Origin: Xiphydria camelus
Lineage: Eukaryota > Arthropoda > Insecta > Hymenoptera > Xiphydriidae
Assembly: GCA_963678675.1 (NCBI GenBank)
Contig: OY783192.1
Location: 27,831,184 to 27,895,183 of the forward strand
DNA length: 64,000 nucleotides
Direction of reading: 5' to 3'
The notes under the pieces are model-generated. The model was given only the letters and a program-made list of their open reading frames with translations. It searched no databases and was not told the origin of the DNA. The translations under genes and the position numbers were made by a program. Shown piece by piece: positions 38,176-47,757 of the stretch. Numbering within the stretch: position 1 is the first letter of the stretch; every line of letters starts with the position of its first letter.

Positions 38176-39510
38176 TGTTACGTCTTGAAAATTCCTACGC
38201 AGCCGTATTCATAGAAGTAATAGAGGTATGCGCGTGCGAGCGAGCGATAAATAAATTCTCATGGAGAGATAGAGGATAAGCAATCATGTAACAGCCCGGA
38301 CAGATCAAATCCCAAACAGGAACAAACACTCTCCTACGCAGCGACGAACGAAACGGAAAGCGAAACACTTCAAGGAGCCTTCAACAGATCATAACTTCAT
38401 CACACTCTATGGGACGCAATAACGACGTGTCATCGATGCGAGAGGCCGGAAGTTCCGCAAAGACCTCAGCGATGCACGTGCCATCAAAAACTAGATCAAG
38501 GCATCTTCTTCCCCCCCTTTGCAAAACGTCAAGCTGGACCCCACCTAGGACGAAGAATCAAGCTTGACCATTGGTCGCCCCCACCGGAACAGGGATAGGA
38601 ACCACCCCCGCGAAAATGAAATAAAAGGAGACTCTCTAATCAGAGAGTGCAGAATATTAGCTCAGCTTCCAGAATCAATTAGATTAGTGCAAGTTTTTAG
38701 TGCAGAATCTTAGCGCAGAATTTAAGCAGAATTTAAGCAGAATCTTAGTGCAGAAATTTAGTTGAGTTTCCAGTGCGAATTTGATTGTAATCAGATCAGT
38801 GTTTGTGGCTTTGTATCAAGTTCATTAGTTGCTTAAAAATAAAATCCGTTAACCAATCGGTGTTGTGATTCGTGTCGCCCAGTCCTTTGCAAGTAATCGA
38901 AAAAGGAAAGCCCTAAGGAGAGAGTAGAGAGAGAGAGCCAGTCCTCTCCTAGCAAGGACCACACGGCAACCCGAGAGAGAAAGAGAGAGAGAGAGAGAGA
39001 TCGAAAGTCAAAGAAAGGTTAGTAGCAACAGAATATTCTTTTGCGATATAAAATGTGTTGATTGTATCGATGATCCCTATTGTTTCCCCCGAATTGATAG
39101 TTAGTAGTAAATCTAGTTGTCCATGACGTGACATATACTCTAGAGTAAAACGAGAAGTATCTGCTTATAAAATCGACTATATTATATATCAATCTCGGTA
39201 GACAAAAATACTTTGATGAAACAAAGATTGATTTTCAAGGATTGAAATATTTTAATTTTCAATTCCATCAATATGTGTGATTATTATCTTTTGTGTAATA
39301 ATAAAATAGTAATTAAACTATAGTTATTTTCGTTATGAGGGTGTGAAGTGCCGTTTTTAACGAGTGTGAATTTTGCCGCACGAGCGAAGAGAGTGCGGCA
39401 ACCACGCGAGTTAAAAACAGCGCGAACGCCCGAATGGCGACTTCTATTTCTTATCACTAAGTGCCAAATACGAGGTTACATTAAACAAAACAACAAACAA
39501 ACAAACAAAC
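38176..39510 (+). other. Retroelement 5' leader, LTR-like but unmatched
   Basis: It starts TGTTACG, a usual gypsy LTR start. It has ATAAAAGG (38621) as a possible TATA region, a set of short repeats built on GCAGAATTTAAGCAG (38735-38770), AATAAAA (38838) as a possible poly(A) signal, and a purine (AG)n tract at 38930-39002. It therefore looks like U3-R-U5 of some gypsy-class element. None of it matches the 258-bp LTR at 46079-46336. I could not identify a clear primer-binding site. A separate repeat (39331-39480) was inserted later. Confidence 0.5.
39331..39480 (+). repeat. Fragment of the GTTATTTTCGTTATGAGGG repeat family in the gag leader
   Basis: It reads ATTTTCGTTATGAGGGTGTG, then GCCGTTTTTAACGAGTGTGA and a GCCGCACGAGCGAAG/GTGCGGCAA hairpin, ending AAGTGCCAAATACGAGGTT. 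The same modules occur at 55330-55452 (inverted) and 56666-56710. The ending resembles the other terminus of that family. This is therefore a short internally deleted copy that landed in the retroelement just ahead of gag. Confidence 0.7.
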
Positions 39511-40758
39511 ATGGAGCTAGGAATGGAGAACGAGAGAAGATCCAAAGAAATCAAGGACATTTGGAGACACTTGAAAATAGACATTACGGAAGATGAAGCA
39601 CCACCATTGCCCACGGCACTGCCAGCATCGAATACCAGCAGACCCGCATCGATGCCTCAAGTACAGAGAAGAGAGAGGCAAGCTGGATGGTCGACGCCAG
39701 ATTCGTCACCGGAACGAAGGCAAGATAGAGTCACGTCACAGGACGCTGAAACTCCTAAGAATGCGATCAAATACGTACGAGCACTTAAGGGACACGACGA
39801 CGTAGGAGTAGAGGAATTTATCCGATCCTGCAAACGAGCATCCGGCACCTGCACGCGACCCGACCGACTCTTGGATCTTATCGTCAACGAAAAGATTACC
39901 GGAGAAGCCGAACGTAGTATCCGCGGTCTGGAGATAAACAGCTACCGCGACCTATTCCAAGCACTTAGGGATAATGTATCAGCAGCCACGTCATATGAAC
40001 TGGCACGCAGTAAACTCATGTCCACCAAACAGCTAAACGAGAATGTTCGCAGCTATGATAAGCGTTTCATAGAACGCTACAACGACTTAAAATATACTAT
40101 CCAGAACGAGGCGGACGAAGACACTTCCCGTACCGAGACACGGATTGCACTTAAGATAGAAGAAAGAAACGTCGTCAAGACATACATCGGAGGATTAAGA
40201 GACGAAATATGTATGGCAGTCAGAAACACGCACCCGAAAACGTTACGCGATGCGCGTATGGAAGCACTGGAGGTAGAAACCTTTTTACTTGAACGACGAC
40301 GCAGTAATCCCGTCACGCGACCCCCACTTCAACCAACATCAAATCGGTTCCAACCAACGACAAGACGACCTAATTATTTATCCAGACCTTCAAGCGGAAC
40401 TTGGCAGCAGCAGAACTCCAAACAGCACGTAGACCAGGTAGAAAAGAACTTCCAAAGAATGGAGAATAAACCGTTGTTCGATAGAATGAAATTATTCTGC
40501 ACACATTGCAAGCAGAACGGACACTCAGAAAGCCGATGCTATAAGAAGCAAAATTTTCAGCAAAGCCAAACACAAAAGAGACCACCCCAGAGAGTGAACA
40601 ACATTCAAGAAGAAATCTCGGAGGAAGTGGAGTACTACGAAGACCAGTACAAAACGACCGAATCCTCAGCACCGGAGGAAGACTATGGCACTGTATATGG
40701 AGACCAGGAGGAACCATCAGACCAGGACGATACCTCATCGACTCAGGAGCTTCAATAA
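39511..40758 (+). CDS. gag: Retroelement Gag (415 aa)
   Basis: This is the structural protein that packages retroelement RNA. The N-terminal half is charged. The middle (about residues 95-260) resembles the helical capsid-like region of gypsy-class Gag, with DLFQAL and AARSKL-like turns. A single CCHC zinc knuckle sits at Cys330-Cys333-His338-Cys343, spaced CX2CX4HX4C. The C-terminal tail is acidic. The chosen ATG follows an AACAAACAAACAAACA leader and matches the start of the long frame. The frame overlaps pro-pol by about 200 nt in the -1 frame. Confidence 0.88.
   Translation: MELGMENERRSKEIKDIWRHLKIDITEDEAPPLPTALPASNTSRPASMPQVQRRERQAGWSTPDSSPERRQDRVTSQDAETPKNAIKYVRALKGHDDVGVEEFIRSCKRASGTCTRPDRLLDLIVNEKITGEAERSIRGLEINSYRDLFQALRDNVSAATSYELARSKLMSTKQLNENVRSYDKRFIERYNDLKYTIQNEADEDTSRTETRIALKIEERNVVKTYIGGLRDEICMAVRNTHPKTLRDARMEALEVETFLLERRRSNPVTRPPLQPTSNRFQPTTRRPNYLSRPSSGTWQQQNSKQHVDQVEKNFQRMENKPLFDRMKLFCTHCKQNGHSESRCYKKQNFQQSQTQKRPPQRVNNIQEEISEEVEYYEDQYKTTESSAPEEDYGTVYGDQEEPSDQDDTSSTQELQ
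40551..40557 (+). promoter_or_regulatory. Candidate -1 ribosomal frameshift site AAATTTT
   Basis: In Gag frame the bases read A AAT TTT, an exact X XXY YYZ slippery heptamer four codons after the zinc knuckle. From this point the -1 frame is open without interruption through the protease active site and into RT, while Gag itself stops at 40756-40758. This gives a standard retroviral route to Gag-Pro-Pol. I see no obvious strong stem or pseudoknot just downstream, so efficiency is unknown. Confidence 0.7.
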
Positions 40759-42977
40759 ATTTAATAAAGAAAAAAATGATTAAACCGGAGCACCTCCCAA
40801 AGGCCCAACCGAAGGAAAGGAAATTTACGATGGGTAACGAGGTTCATACCTCTACGCACGAGATACTCCTATGCCACCAGGGGTACCCGCAAGACTTCTC
40901 AATAATACCTGATGACTTCCCATTAGAGGAGGAAGCCCTAATCGGAAAACCCTTCCTGAACCAATACAATTTCGCGCTTACTAACGACACCCTCACCCTC
41001 AACGAATGCACGCATAAACTCCACGATACAGGATATTCGGTACCATCGAAGACTCATCAAGTACTCCATATCGCGACAACGCAGAAGAAAGGATGTACAA
41101 TTATCTCAGGACACGATACCATACCCGAAGGGGTATACAGAGTAAAGAATCACAAGGTATACGTACCACTGCACAACCATGACGACAGAATACTACACAT
41201 AAAACAGGAGGATATTCATATGGAACCAGCAGTTGTAAAAACAATACAACCTCAAACACATGGAGATCTAGAAAGGATAAGGAAATTGATGGAAAACACT
41301 CGACTCACACACGTGGAAGAGCAGACGAAAGGCCCACTCGCCCAGATTATATCACGGTACAATGACATCTTCAATCTACCAGGCGACCCATTACCCTGCT
41401 CACCCGATACAGAACACACGATCAGAGTCAAGGATAATAAACCCATCAATCACGCCAACTACCGACCACCTGAAATACATAAACAAGAAATAAGCAGACA
41501 AATGAGCGAAATGTTTGATAAAGGCATAATTAGGGAATCGAAGTCACCCTACAACTCACCTGTATGGGTAGTACCTAAGAAAGCCGACGCATCCGGAAAG
41601 AAGAAATGGAGGATAGTAATAGACTTCAGGAAGTTAAACGAAAAAACGGATCAAGACGCTTACCCACTACCCGTGATCGACGACATTTTAGACCACTTAG
41701 GCAAAGCCAAGTACTTTTCGGCATTTGATCTAAGTTCAGGATTCCACCAAATACCAATGGAGGAAGAAAGCAAAAAGTACACAGCATTCTCTACACCAGA
41801 CGGACACTTCGAATACAACCGTATGCCATTCGGATTAAAGAACGCACCTGCAACCTTCCAACGGATGATGGATACAGCATTGAGAGGACTAGTGGGGAAA
41901 ACTTGTTTGGTGTATCTCGACGACATCGTAGTATTCGGAGCAACACTCAAACAACATCATGAGAATCTAGAAATCCTGTTTGAAAGATTGAGACAAGTTG
42001 GACTCAAACTCCAACCCGACAAGTGTGAGTACCTCAGACCAGAACTCGAGTACCTAGGCCATCTGATCACCAAGGACGGAGTAAAACCGAACCCCAAGAA
42101 GATTGAAGCAGTCAAAAACTTCAAGACACCGGCAACAGTGACAGAGGTAAAAGGATTCTTAGGACTCACAGGATATTACAGGAAATTCATCAAGGGATTT
42201 TCCACTATCAGCAAACCTTTAACAACTTTAACAAAAAAAGATACACCTTTCACCTGGAACGAAAAGGCAGAAAAGGCATTCAGAACACTGATTGACGCTT
42301 TATGCAAATCACCAGTACTGCGATATCCAGACTACTCAAAAAGGTTCACACTAACAACGGATGCATCGAATGTAGGACTCGGAGCGGTACTCTCTCAAGA
42401 AGGACACCCGTGTTGCTACATATCGAGAACCCTGAATAAAGCTGAACAAAACTACACCACCTCAGAAAAGGAGCTATTAGCCATCGTTTGGGCAGTAAAA
42501 AGGCTCAGACAATACCTACTAGGACGAACCTTTGATATCAAAACAGATCACAAAGCTCTAGTATGGCTCTTTAATATCAAAGATCCCTCGTCGAGGTTAA
42601 TGAGATGGAGACTGAAACTGGAGGAATACGATTTCCAAATCGAATATATGAAGGGAAAAGAAAACTGCGCAGCAGACGCCCTTTCAAGAATCTTCATCAC
42701 CAGAGATGTATTACAAGAAGCACTCGACGGGATCAACCTAGAAACACCAGAAGAGACGATTGTCACACCGGAGCAGCTTTACGCGGATTACACCGTATGG
42801 TGCCTCGTGGGAGACCACGCAAACCAAATAAAAACTTTGCTCAACACAAATAAGGGTACGTGGATTAACGTCAGAAAACACACCGATAATGATGATGAGT
42901 CAGGATCAGTGGAATTGGGGCCCTACGACGAGAAAAAAATGGCTAAACGAAATCTATTTAGGAGTAGAATTCTTTAA
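40552..42977 (+). CDS. pol: Retroelement protease, reverse transcriptase and RNase H
   Basis: This is the pro-pol frame expected after -1 shift at 40551-40557; the first in-frame ATG is at 40776. The aspartic protease active site reads LIDSGAS at about 40735-40755, upstream of that ATG. This shows that the frame is meant to be entered by frameshifting rather than by initiation. RT motifs follow, including WRIVIDFRKLN and YLDDIVVFG (YXDD box, ~41912). RNase H then has LTTDASNVGLGAVLSQ, a downstream YTTSEKELLAIVWAVKRLR and KTDHKAL. It runs out of frame at 42977, before the integrase. Confidence 0.9.
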
Positions 42978-44253
42978 AGAATCTAAACGGGAACCACGGT
43001 TCGTATTCTCGGATGCAACTCTATCGGCATACGAACTAGAAACTCTCACCGATATGCTAAACTTCCTGGCTAATAGAGACAACTCGACGATACGAGTTTG
43101 CCGCAAATCCAAGGAGTTAACAGACGAGGAAAAGAAAGCAATACTCCATGAAAATCACGGAGGACTGTTAACACATCACCTAGGAGAAAACCGATCCATA
43201 GCAAGACTCAAGGAAAAGTATGAATGGAGAGGAATGGAACAGGAAATGATACAATTTATTCAAAACTGTACCACCTGCCAACAAGCGAAACTTACCCGCA
43301 TTCGACCGAAAGCACCAGCGGTCCTCACAGACACACCACGAGAAGCCAACGAGAAGATAGCCATGGATATTTTTGGTCCCCTACCGAAAACTACGAAGGG
43401 ACACCGGTTCCTATTGACCATTCAGGACACTCTCACCAAATACTTGATAATGGTACCTCTAAAACAAACCACCTCGGAAGATATTGCCAATGCTCTTATC
43501 CAACATTATATCTATACGTTCGGAACACCCAAGAACATCCTCACCGACCAAGGACAAAACTTCTTATCTAATGTCATGCAAGAGTTTGAACGAAGCCTAG
43601 GGATAACACCTATTAAGACCACGGCCTATCATCCACAATCCAACGGGGGTTTGGAAAGAACGCATGCTGTCATAAAAGACCTAATTAGAACGTCACTCAC
43701 CACCGAGGAGAGAAACCAGCGTTGGGATGAGAATATTCAAACCATCGGTTTCGCCTATAACACTTCTCTTCACGAAGGACACGGACACACGCCCTTCGAG
43801 TTGACCTTCAGGCGAAAAGCGCGACTACCATCTTCAATCGACTCCACGAATAACCTCACGTACAATGAGTTACTAGAAAAGTGGAAGAAACGGCATAATG
43901 AAACCCTCGAAAGAGCCCGAAGCAGACTTATCAAAGCCAAGGAAAAGGCGAAGGAACGACACGACAGAAACATCTGTAGGACGCAACCCATTTACCGAGT
44001 TGGAGAGGAAGTGTGGTTAACGGATGGAACACGGAGGAGAAAACTCGACAATGATTGGGATGGACCATATAAAATCACTAGCCTGTTCGATAATAATAAC
44101 CTAGAAATCGACAAGGACGGTCAGGTAACCAGAGTCCACATTGATAGAACCCAACCTTGTTACAGACATGAGACGGCTTCTGATCATATGGATGATGACG
44201 ATGATAACGCCACACCGGGTACTAGCAGCCGTGACGATACAGCCCCTAAATGA
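42889..44253 (+). CDS. pol: Retroelement integrase, in a different frame from RT
   Basis: A zinc-binding HHCC region comes first (HENHGGLLTHH, then CTTCQQAK). The DDE core follows: Asp in MDIFGP, Asp in TDQGQNF, Glu in NGGLERTH. A basic C-terminal GPY-like segment (DWDGPYKI) ends the protein. In intact errantiviruses this is continuous with RT/RNase H. Here it is offset by one base, and the overlap of the two frames (42889-42977) contains a run of seven A at 42933-42939, the likely site of a one-base indel or sequencing slip. The last ~110 nt overlap the env frame. Confidence 0.88.
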   Translation: MMMSQDQWNWGPTTRKKWLNEIYLGVEFFKESKREPRFVFSDATLSAYELETLTDMLNFLANRDNSTIRVCRKSKELTDEEKKAILHENHGGLLTHHLGENRSIARLKEKYEWRGMEQEMIQFIQNCTTCQQAKLTRIRPKAPAVLTDTPREANEKIAMDIFGPLPKTTKGHRFLLTIQDTLTKYLIMVPLKQTTSEDIANALIQHYIYTFGTPKNILTDQGQNFLSNVMQEFERSLGITPIKTTAYHPQSNGGLERTHAVIKDLIRTSLTTEERNQRWDENIQTIGFAYNTSLHEGHGHTPFELTFRRKARLPSSIDSTNNLTYNELLEKWKKRHNETLERARSRLIKAKEKAKERHDRNICRTQPIYRVGEEVWLTDGTRRRKLDNDWDGPYKITSLFDNNNLEIDKDGQVTRVHIDRTQPCYRHETASDHMDDDDDNATPGTSSRDDTAPK

Positions 44254-46042
44254 TACTACGTTCTTCCTCGAAGACCTCGGAAAAACGAAGCTGTACCACA
44301 CTACATGGAGAATCATCGGCAATGTCAACTTCGACGATCTTAAAATGAGATACGCACAACTGTGGAAGATGAACGGAGACGCGGCAGACGCCTGCAAAAC
44401 AAACTGCCATGAGGGCACCGAAATAGCACTCATGCGCACCCGATTGACACGCACCTACAACAACCTCCAGCTACTAGACCACCTTACCGATGGAAGACGC
44501 ACCAAAAGAGGACTACTCAACATAGTGGGGACTATATCAAAAACGCTATTCGGTACACTATCCAACGATGACTTAGACCACATCAACACGGAAATCGACA
44601 AGCTCTACGATACAACGAACACGTTAGGGCAAGGCATTTCCAACCAAACTAAAATAATTAAAATTCTAGTAAACAACGCCAGGCATGATATAGACGCATT
44701 AGGTAAACAAGGAGAATCCTACCTAAAATTAGTAGATAAGGCCACAAGTAGAATTAATAATAATTCCATGGATATCCACATCGCCAACCACTTAGCGATT
44801 AGCGGATTTCTACTAGCCGATCTTTCGGAGGATACGAATACAATCTTAAACGCAATTAGTGATGCCAAGTACGGAATAGTCCACCCACAAGTATTCGCTC
44901 CGTCGAGCCTTGTCGATGGACTAAAAGCTCTTGAAAAACATAACAACATGCCATACAGCATGGAAAGCAACATTCAAAATTACCATGATATTATTAGCAT
45001 GTCTAAAGTTAATATAGCCCTCTCGAAAAATCGACTAACCTATATAATTGATGTACCAGTATGGGAACAGGATACATTCGAAGCTAAACACGTGATCCCT
45101 ATACCCAGAAAGCAAGCAGGAGTCTTTACTGCAATCATTCCGGAATCTCAATATATACTCGTTAACCAAGCCCACAGCACGTATGTACCCACTACTGACG
45201 GAGATCTAAAAAATTGCCTGCATTCAAGGGACTTAAGAGTTTGTAAGAGGCAGCAGCCCTCCTTCCTACTAGCCGAAACGGAGTCCTGCGATACACAAAT
45301 ACTTAATAGAAAAATCAAAGCCATGACACATCCCAAATGTAAGACAGCACTATTTTCAATTCAAGAACTTACGTACATACAACTCAAAGGCGACCAGGGA
45401 TACCTAATATTCCCTCAAGGAGAACAATATTTAGACGTACTATGCGGAAACAAAGTCGAAATGACAAAGGTTAACGTACCCAGTTGGATAAAATCAGACG
45501 CAGACTGTACTATCAACACGAACGGAGCTATACTGAAACTAGCCCCTACGAAGAATGTCACATTAAACCTACAGTTCCATAAAAATTACACGATCTCAAT
45601 TAACGATTCCGACTTAGCATTAGCAAAAGACTTGCTTACACCAGTACAACACCACCTGGACACCGACGAACTCCGAGGACTAGAATTAAATCTAGACGAC
45701 ATACAAAATAAAATCGATCTTACCAAACGACGACATAGAACTAAGACATGGACAGACAACGCCGCTAGCGTACTTACATATATTGGATATAGTGCGATAG
45801 CCATTATACTACTATGGATAATTAACAAACTAGGAATTTTTGATTGTATAAAGAATCTATCACCGTGTAAATTATGTATCAACATAGCCTGTAACAAATT
45901 TACTAACCAACCTCGAGGGAGTGACTACCGGGTGGAGTACCGACCCACCGTTGAGAGAGAACCCACTGCGCCGCCACCGACTTACGCCCAGTCCGCGGAT
46001 CCGTTAATCCGACCGGTTAAAGGAGTAAGAGTTCGCAAGTAA
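44141..46042 (+). CDS. env: Retroelement envelope, F-type fusion glycoprotein (up to 633 aa)
   Basis: Errantivirus envelopes are related to the fusion (F) proteins of baculoviruses. The frame opens at 44141 within the integrase end. The second ATG (44168) starts a better signal peptide, with basic residues followed by a hydrophobic run ending near VLAA. Around residue 120 stands a furin-type RTKR followed by GLLN, the cleavage site and start of a fusion-peptide region. Heptad-rich sequence and several cysteines follow, then a membrane span near residues 545-570 and a short cytoplasmic tail. The frame is unbroken. Expression in relatives is from a spliced subgenomic RNA. Confidence 0.85.
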   Translation: MIEPNLVTDMRRLLIIWMMTMITPHRVLAAVTIQPLNDTTFFLEDLGKTKLYHTTWRIIGNVNFDDLKMRYAQLWKMNGDAADACKTNCHEGTEIALMRTRLTRTYNNLQLLDHLTDGRRTKRGLLNIVGTISKTLFGTLSNDDLDHINTEIDKLYDTTNTLGQGISNQTKIIKILVNNARHDIDALGKQGESYLKLVDKATSRINNNSMDIHIANHLAISGFLLADLSEDTNTILNAISDAKYGIVHPQVFAPSSLVDGLKALEKHNNMPYSMESNIQNYHDIISMSKVNIALSKNRLTYIIDVPVWEQDTFEAKHVIPIPRKQAGVFTAIIPESQYILVNQAHSTYVPTTDGDLKNCLHSRDLRVCKRQQPSFLLAETESCDTQILNRKIKAMTHPKCKTALFSIQELTYIQLKGDQGYLIFPQGEQYLDVLCGNKVEMTKVNVPSWIKSDADCTINTNGAILKLAPTKNVTLNLQFHKNYTISINDSDLALAKDLLTPVQHHLDTDELRGLELNLDDIQNKIDLTKRRHRTKTWTDNAASVLTYIGYSAIAIILLWIINKLGIFDCIKNLSPCKLCINIACNKFTNQPRGSDYRVEYRPTVEREPTAPPPTYAQSADPLIRPVKGVRVRK

Positions 46043-46078
46043 GAACTTCCAGGAGGAAGTTCAATCTACTCCGGGGAG

Positions 46079-46336
46079 TGTTAAGCGTAGATAGGCGCCC
46101 CCTTATCTCACCACGAGTGACCTATATAAGCCGGCCTAAATACCTAGGGCGGCAGTTCTGCTTCGAGAGTCCTCCTCTTCACAATACAACATACGTGCCA
46201 TATTGTGACAGACTCCTAGAAATAGTGATAATATTGTACTTAGTAAAAGAGAAGAAATAAAGTAGCACTGACTATACTCAGGTATAGCCAGTGCCTCCCT
46301 TTTTAAAAAGTCAACTGAAACTATTTCCCCGTAACA
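46079..46336 (+). repeat. 3' LTR of the retroelement (258 bp)
   Basis: It begins TGTTAAGCG right after a purine-rich CCGGGGAG tract (the polypurine primer) and ends CCCCGTAACA, so the termini are the inverted pair TGTTA/TAACA. It contains CCTATATAAG (46121) as promoter and AATAAA (~46255) as poly(A) signal. It abuts a transposase reading frame at 46337. No copy of this LTR was found 5' of gag. Confidence 0.75.
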
Positions 46337-47563
46337 GGTCATGCTGGATTTTATAGTTGCACTAAATGCACAATAGAAGGAGAACGTGTGAACAACAGAC
46401 TTTGCTTTCCACAAAATCAGAATAATAATGTCAGTTTAAGAACGGACGACGAATTCAAAAATAATTGTTACCATGAAGATTATCAATTACAAAATTCTAT
46501 TCTGAATGAAGTACCACACTTCGGATTAGTAACAAACGTTCCCCTCGATTACATGCACTTAGTATGTTTAGGTGTAGTAAAAAAGTTGATTCTACTTTGG
46601 GTACAATCAGGACCCCTCTCAATTCGATTACCCGTTAGAAAAATCAATATTATTTCAACATCACTTCTTCAACTACAGAATACGGTGCCAAATGATTTAA
46701 ATCGAAGACCACGAGCTCTCTCTGATTTTCGACATTGGAAAGCTACAGAATTGAGAACTTTTCTATTGTACACTGGACCATTGGCATTAAAGAATATCAT
46801 CAAAAGTGATGTATATAAACATTTCCTGACATTGCATGTAGCTATAACGATCTTAGTAAACCCAATTATGTGCAAAGACGATGAATATGTATCATATGCT
46901 GAGCTTTTGCTGGTTCATTTTGTGACGTCTTTTGAGAAATTGTACGGCAAGCAATTTGTATCACATAACGTACACGGTTTATTGCATTTATGCAATGACG
47001 TAAGGAATTATGGCTCTCTGGACTCATTCAGTGCTTTCCGATTTGAGAATTTTATGTCTTCTATAAAAAAGCTTCTAAGAAAAAACGAGAAACCATTGGA
47101 GCAGTTATGAAAAAGGTATTCCGAAATAGAAACAAATTCAGATAATCAAGCAAAGAGTTGTTCAAATAACAACGAGCTACGGTTCGCCAAAGTACATAAC
47201 GATGGACCGATAGATCATTCCATTAATATTCGTGTTCAGTATAAAACTATGAGTAACGACTTATATACCATACACTGTAATAATGAAAAAGACTGCTTTT
47301 GTATTTTGAAAAACCGAGATTGCATTATGGTAGAAAATATTGTTCAAGGAAGTGATACTTCCATGTATATTATCGGGAAAAAATTTAATTTTGTGGGAAA
47401 TTTGTACTTATTACCCTGTGAATCGAGAGATCTGAATATCCAAATAGTATCAACACATAACATAAAGACGGATATTTGGCCTGCAACTTTAATTAAGTGT
47501 AAAGCATGGAGAATGCCTTATGGGCTAGACTATGTCATATTTCCTCTTATACATACAAACTAA
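46337..47563 (+). pseudogene. Truncated Tnp2-like transposase with one internal stop
   Basis: The frame continues directly from the LTR border: a CxxC zinc ribbon (FYSCTKC), then VPLDYMHLVCLGVVKKL, RHWKATELRTFLLYTGP and HNVHGLLHLCNDVRNYGSLD. These blocks are typical of the En/Spm-like (Tnp2/CMC or KDZ-related) transposases common in insects and cnidarians. About 400 N-terminal codons, including the first catalytic region, are missing. TGA at 47108-47110 interrupts an otherwise continuous frame that runs on to 47563 (FPLIHTN). It is non-functional. The intact companion gene follows on the same strand. Confidence 0.72.
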
Positions 47564-47757
47564 TGTTGAAGATATTGCACTACCGATTACGTACAGCAAC
47601 AAAATGAAAATAATTTCTTTTACTTACTTATTCAATATTAAGCAACCATCGACATAATATCTGACGTACGAAACGTTCTATTTATATATGTTACATAATA
47701 CAATTAGATGCAAACAAACTACTAAAATAAACTTATCGTTTATTTTTAGATCTCAAG

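Larger units (their letters stand above)
38176..46336 (+). mobile_element. Errantivirus-type LTR retroelement (gag-pol-env)
   Basis: The order is 5' leader, gag (39511), pro-RT-RNase H, integrase, env, polypurine tract and 3' LTR. This is the layout of insect errantiviruses, the gypsy-like endogenous retroviruses. The three coding blocks are nearly intact, so the copy is young. Two things are off. The pol frame breaks between RNase H and integrase, and the 5' end (starting TGTTACGTC) does not match the 3' LTR (starting TGTTAAGCG). The left limit is set at that TGTTACG and is tentative. No target-site duplication was found. Confidence 0.8.
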
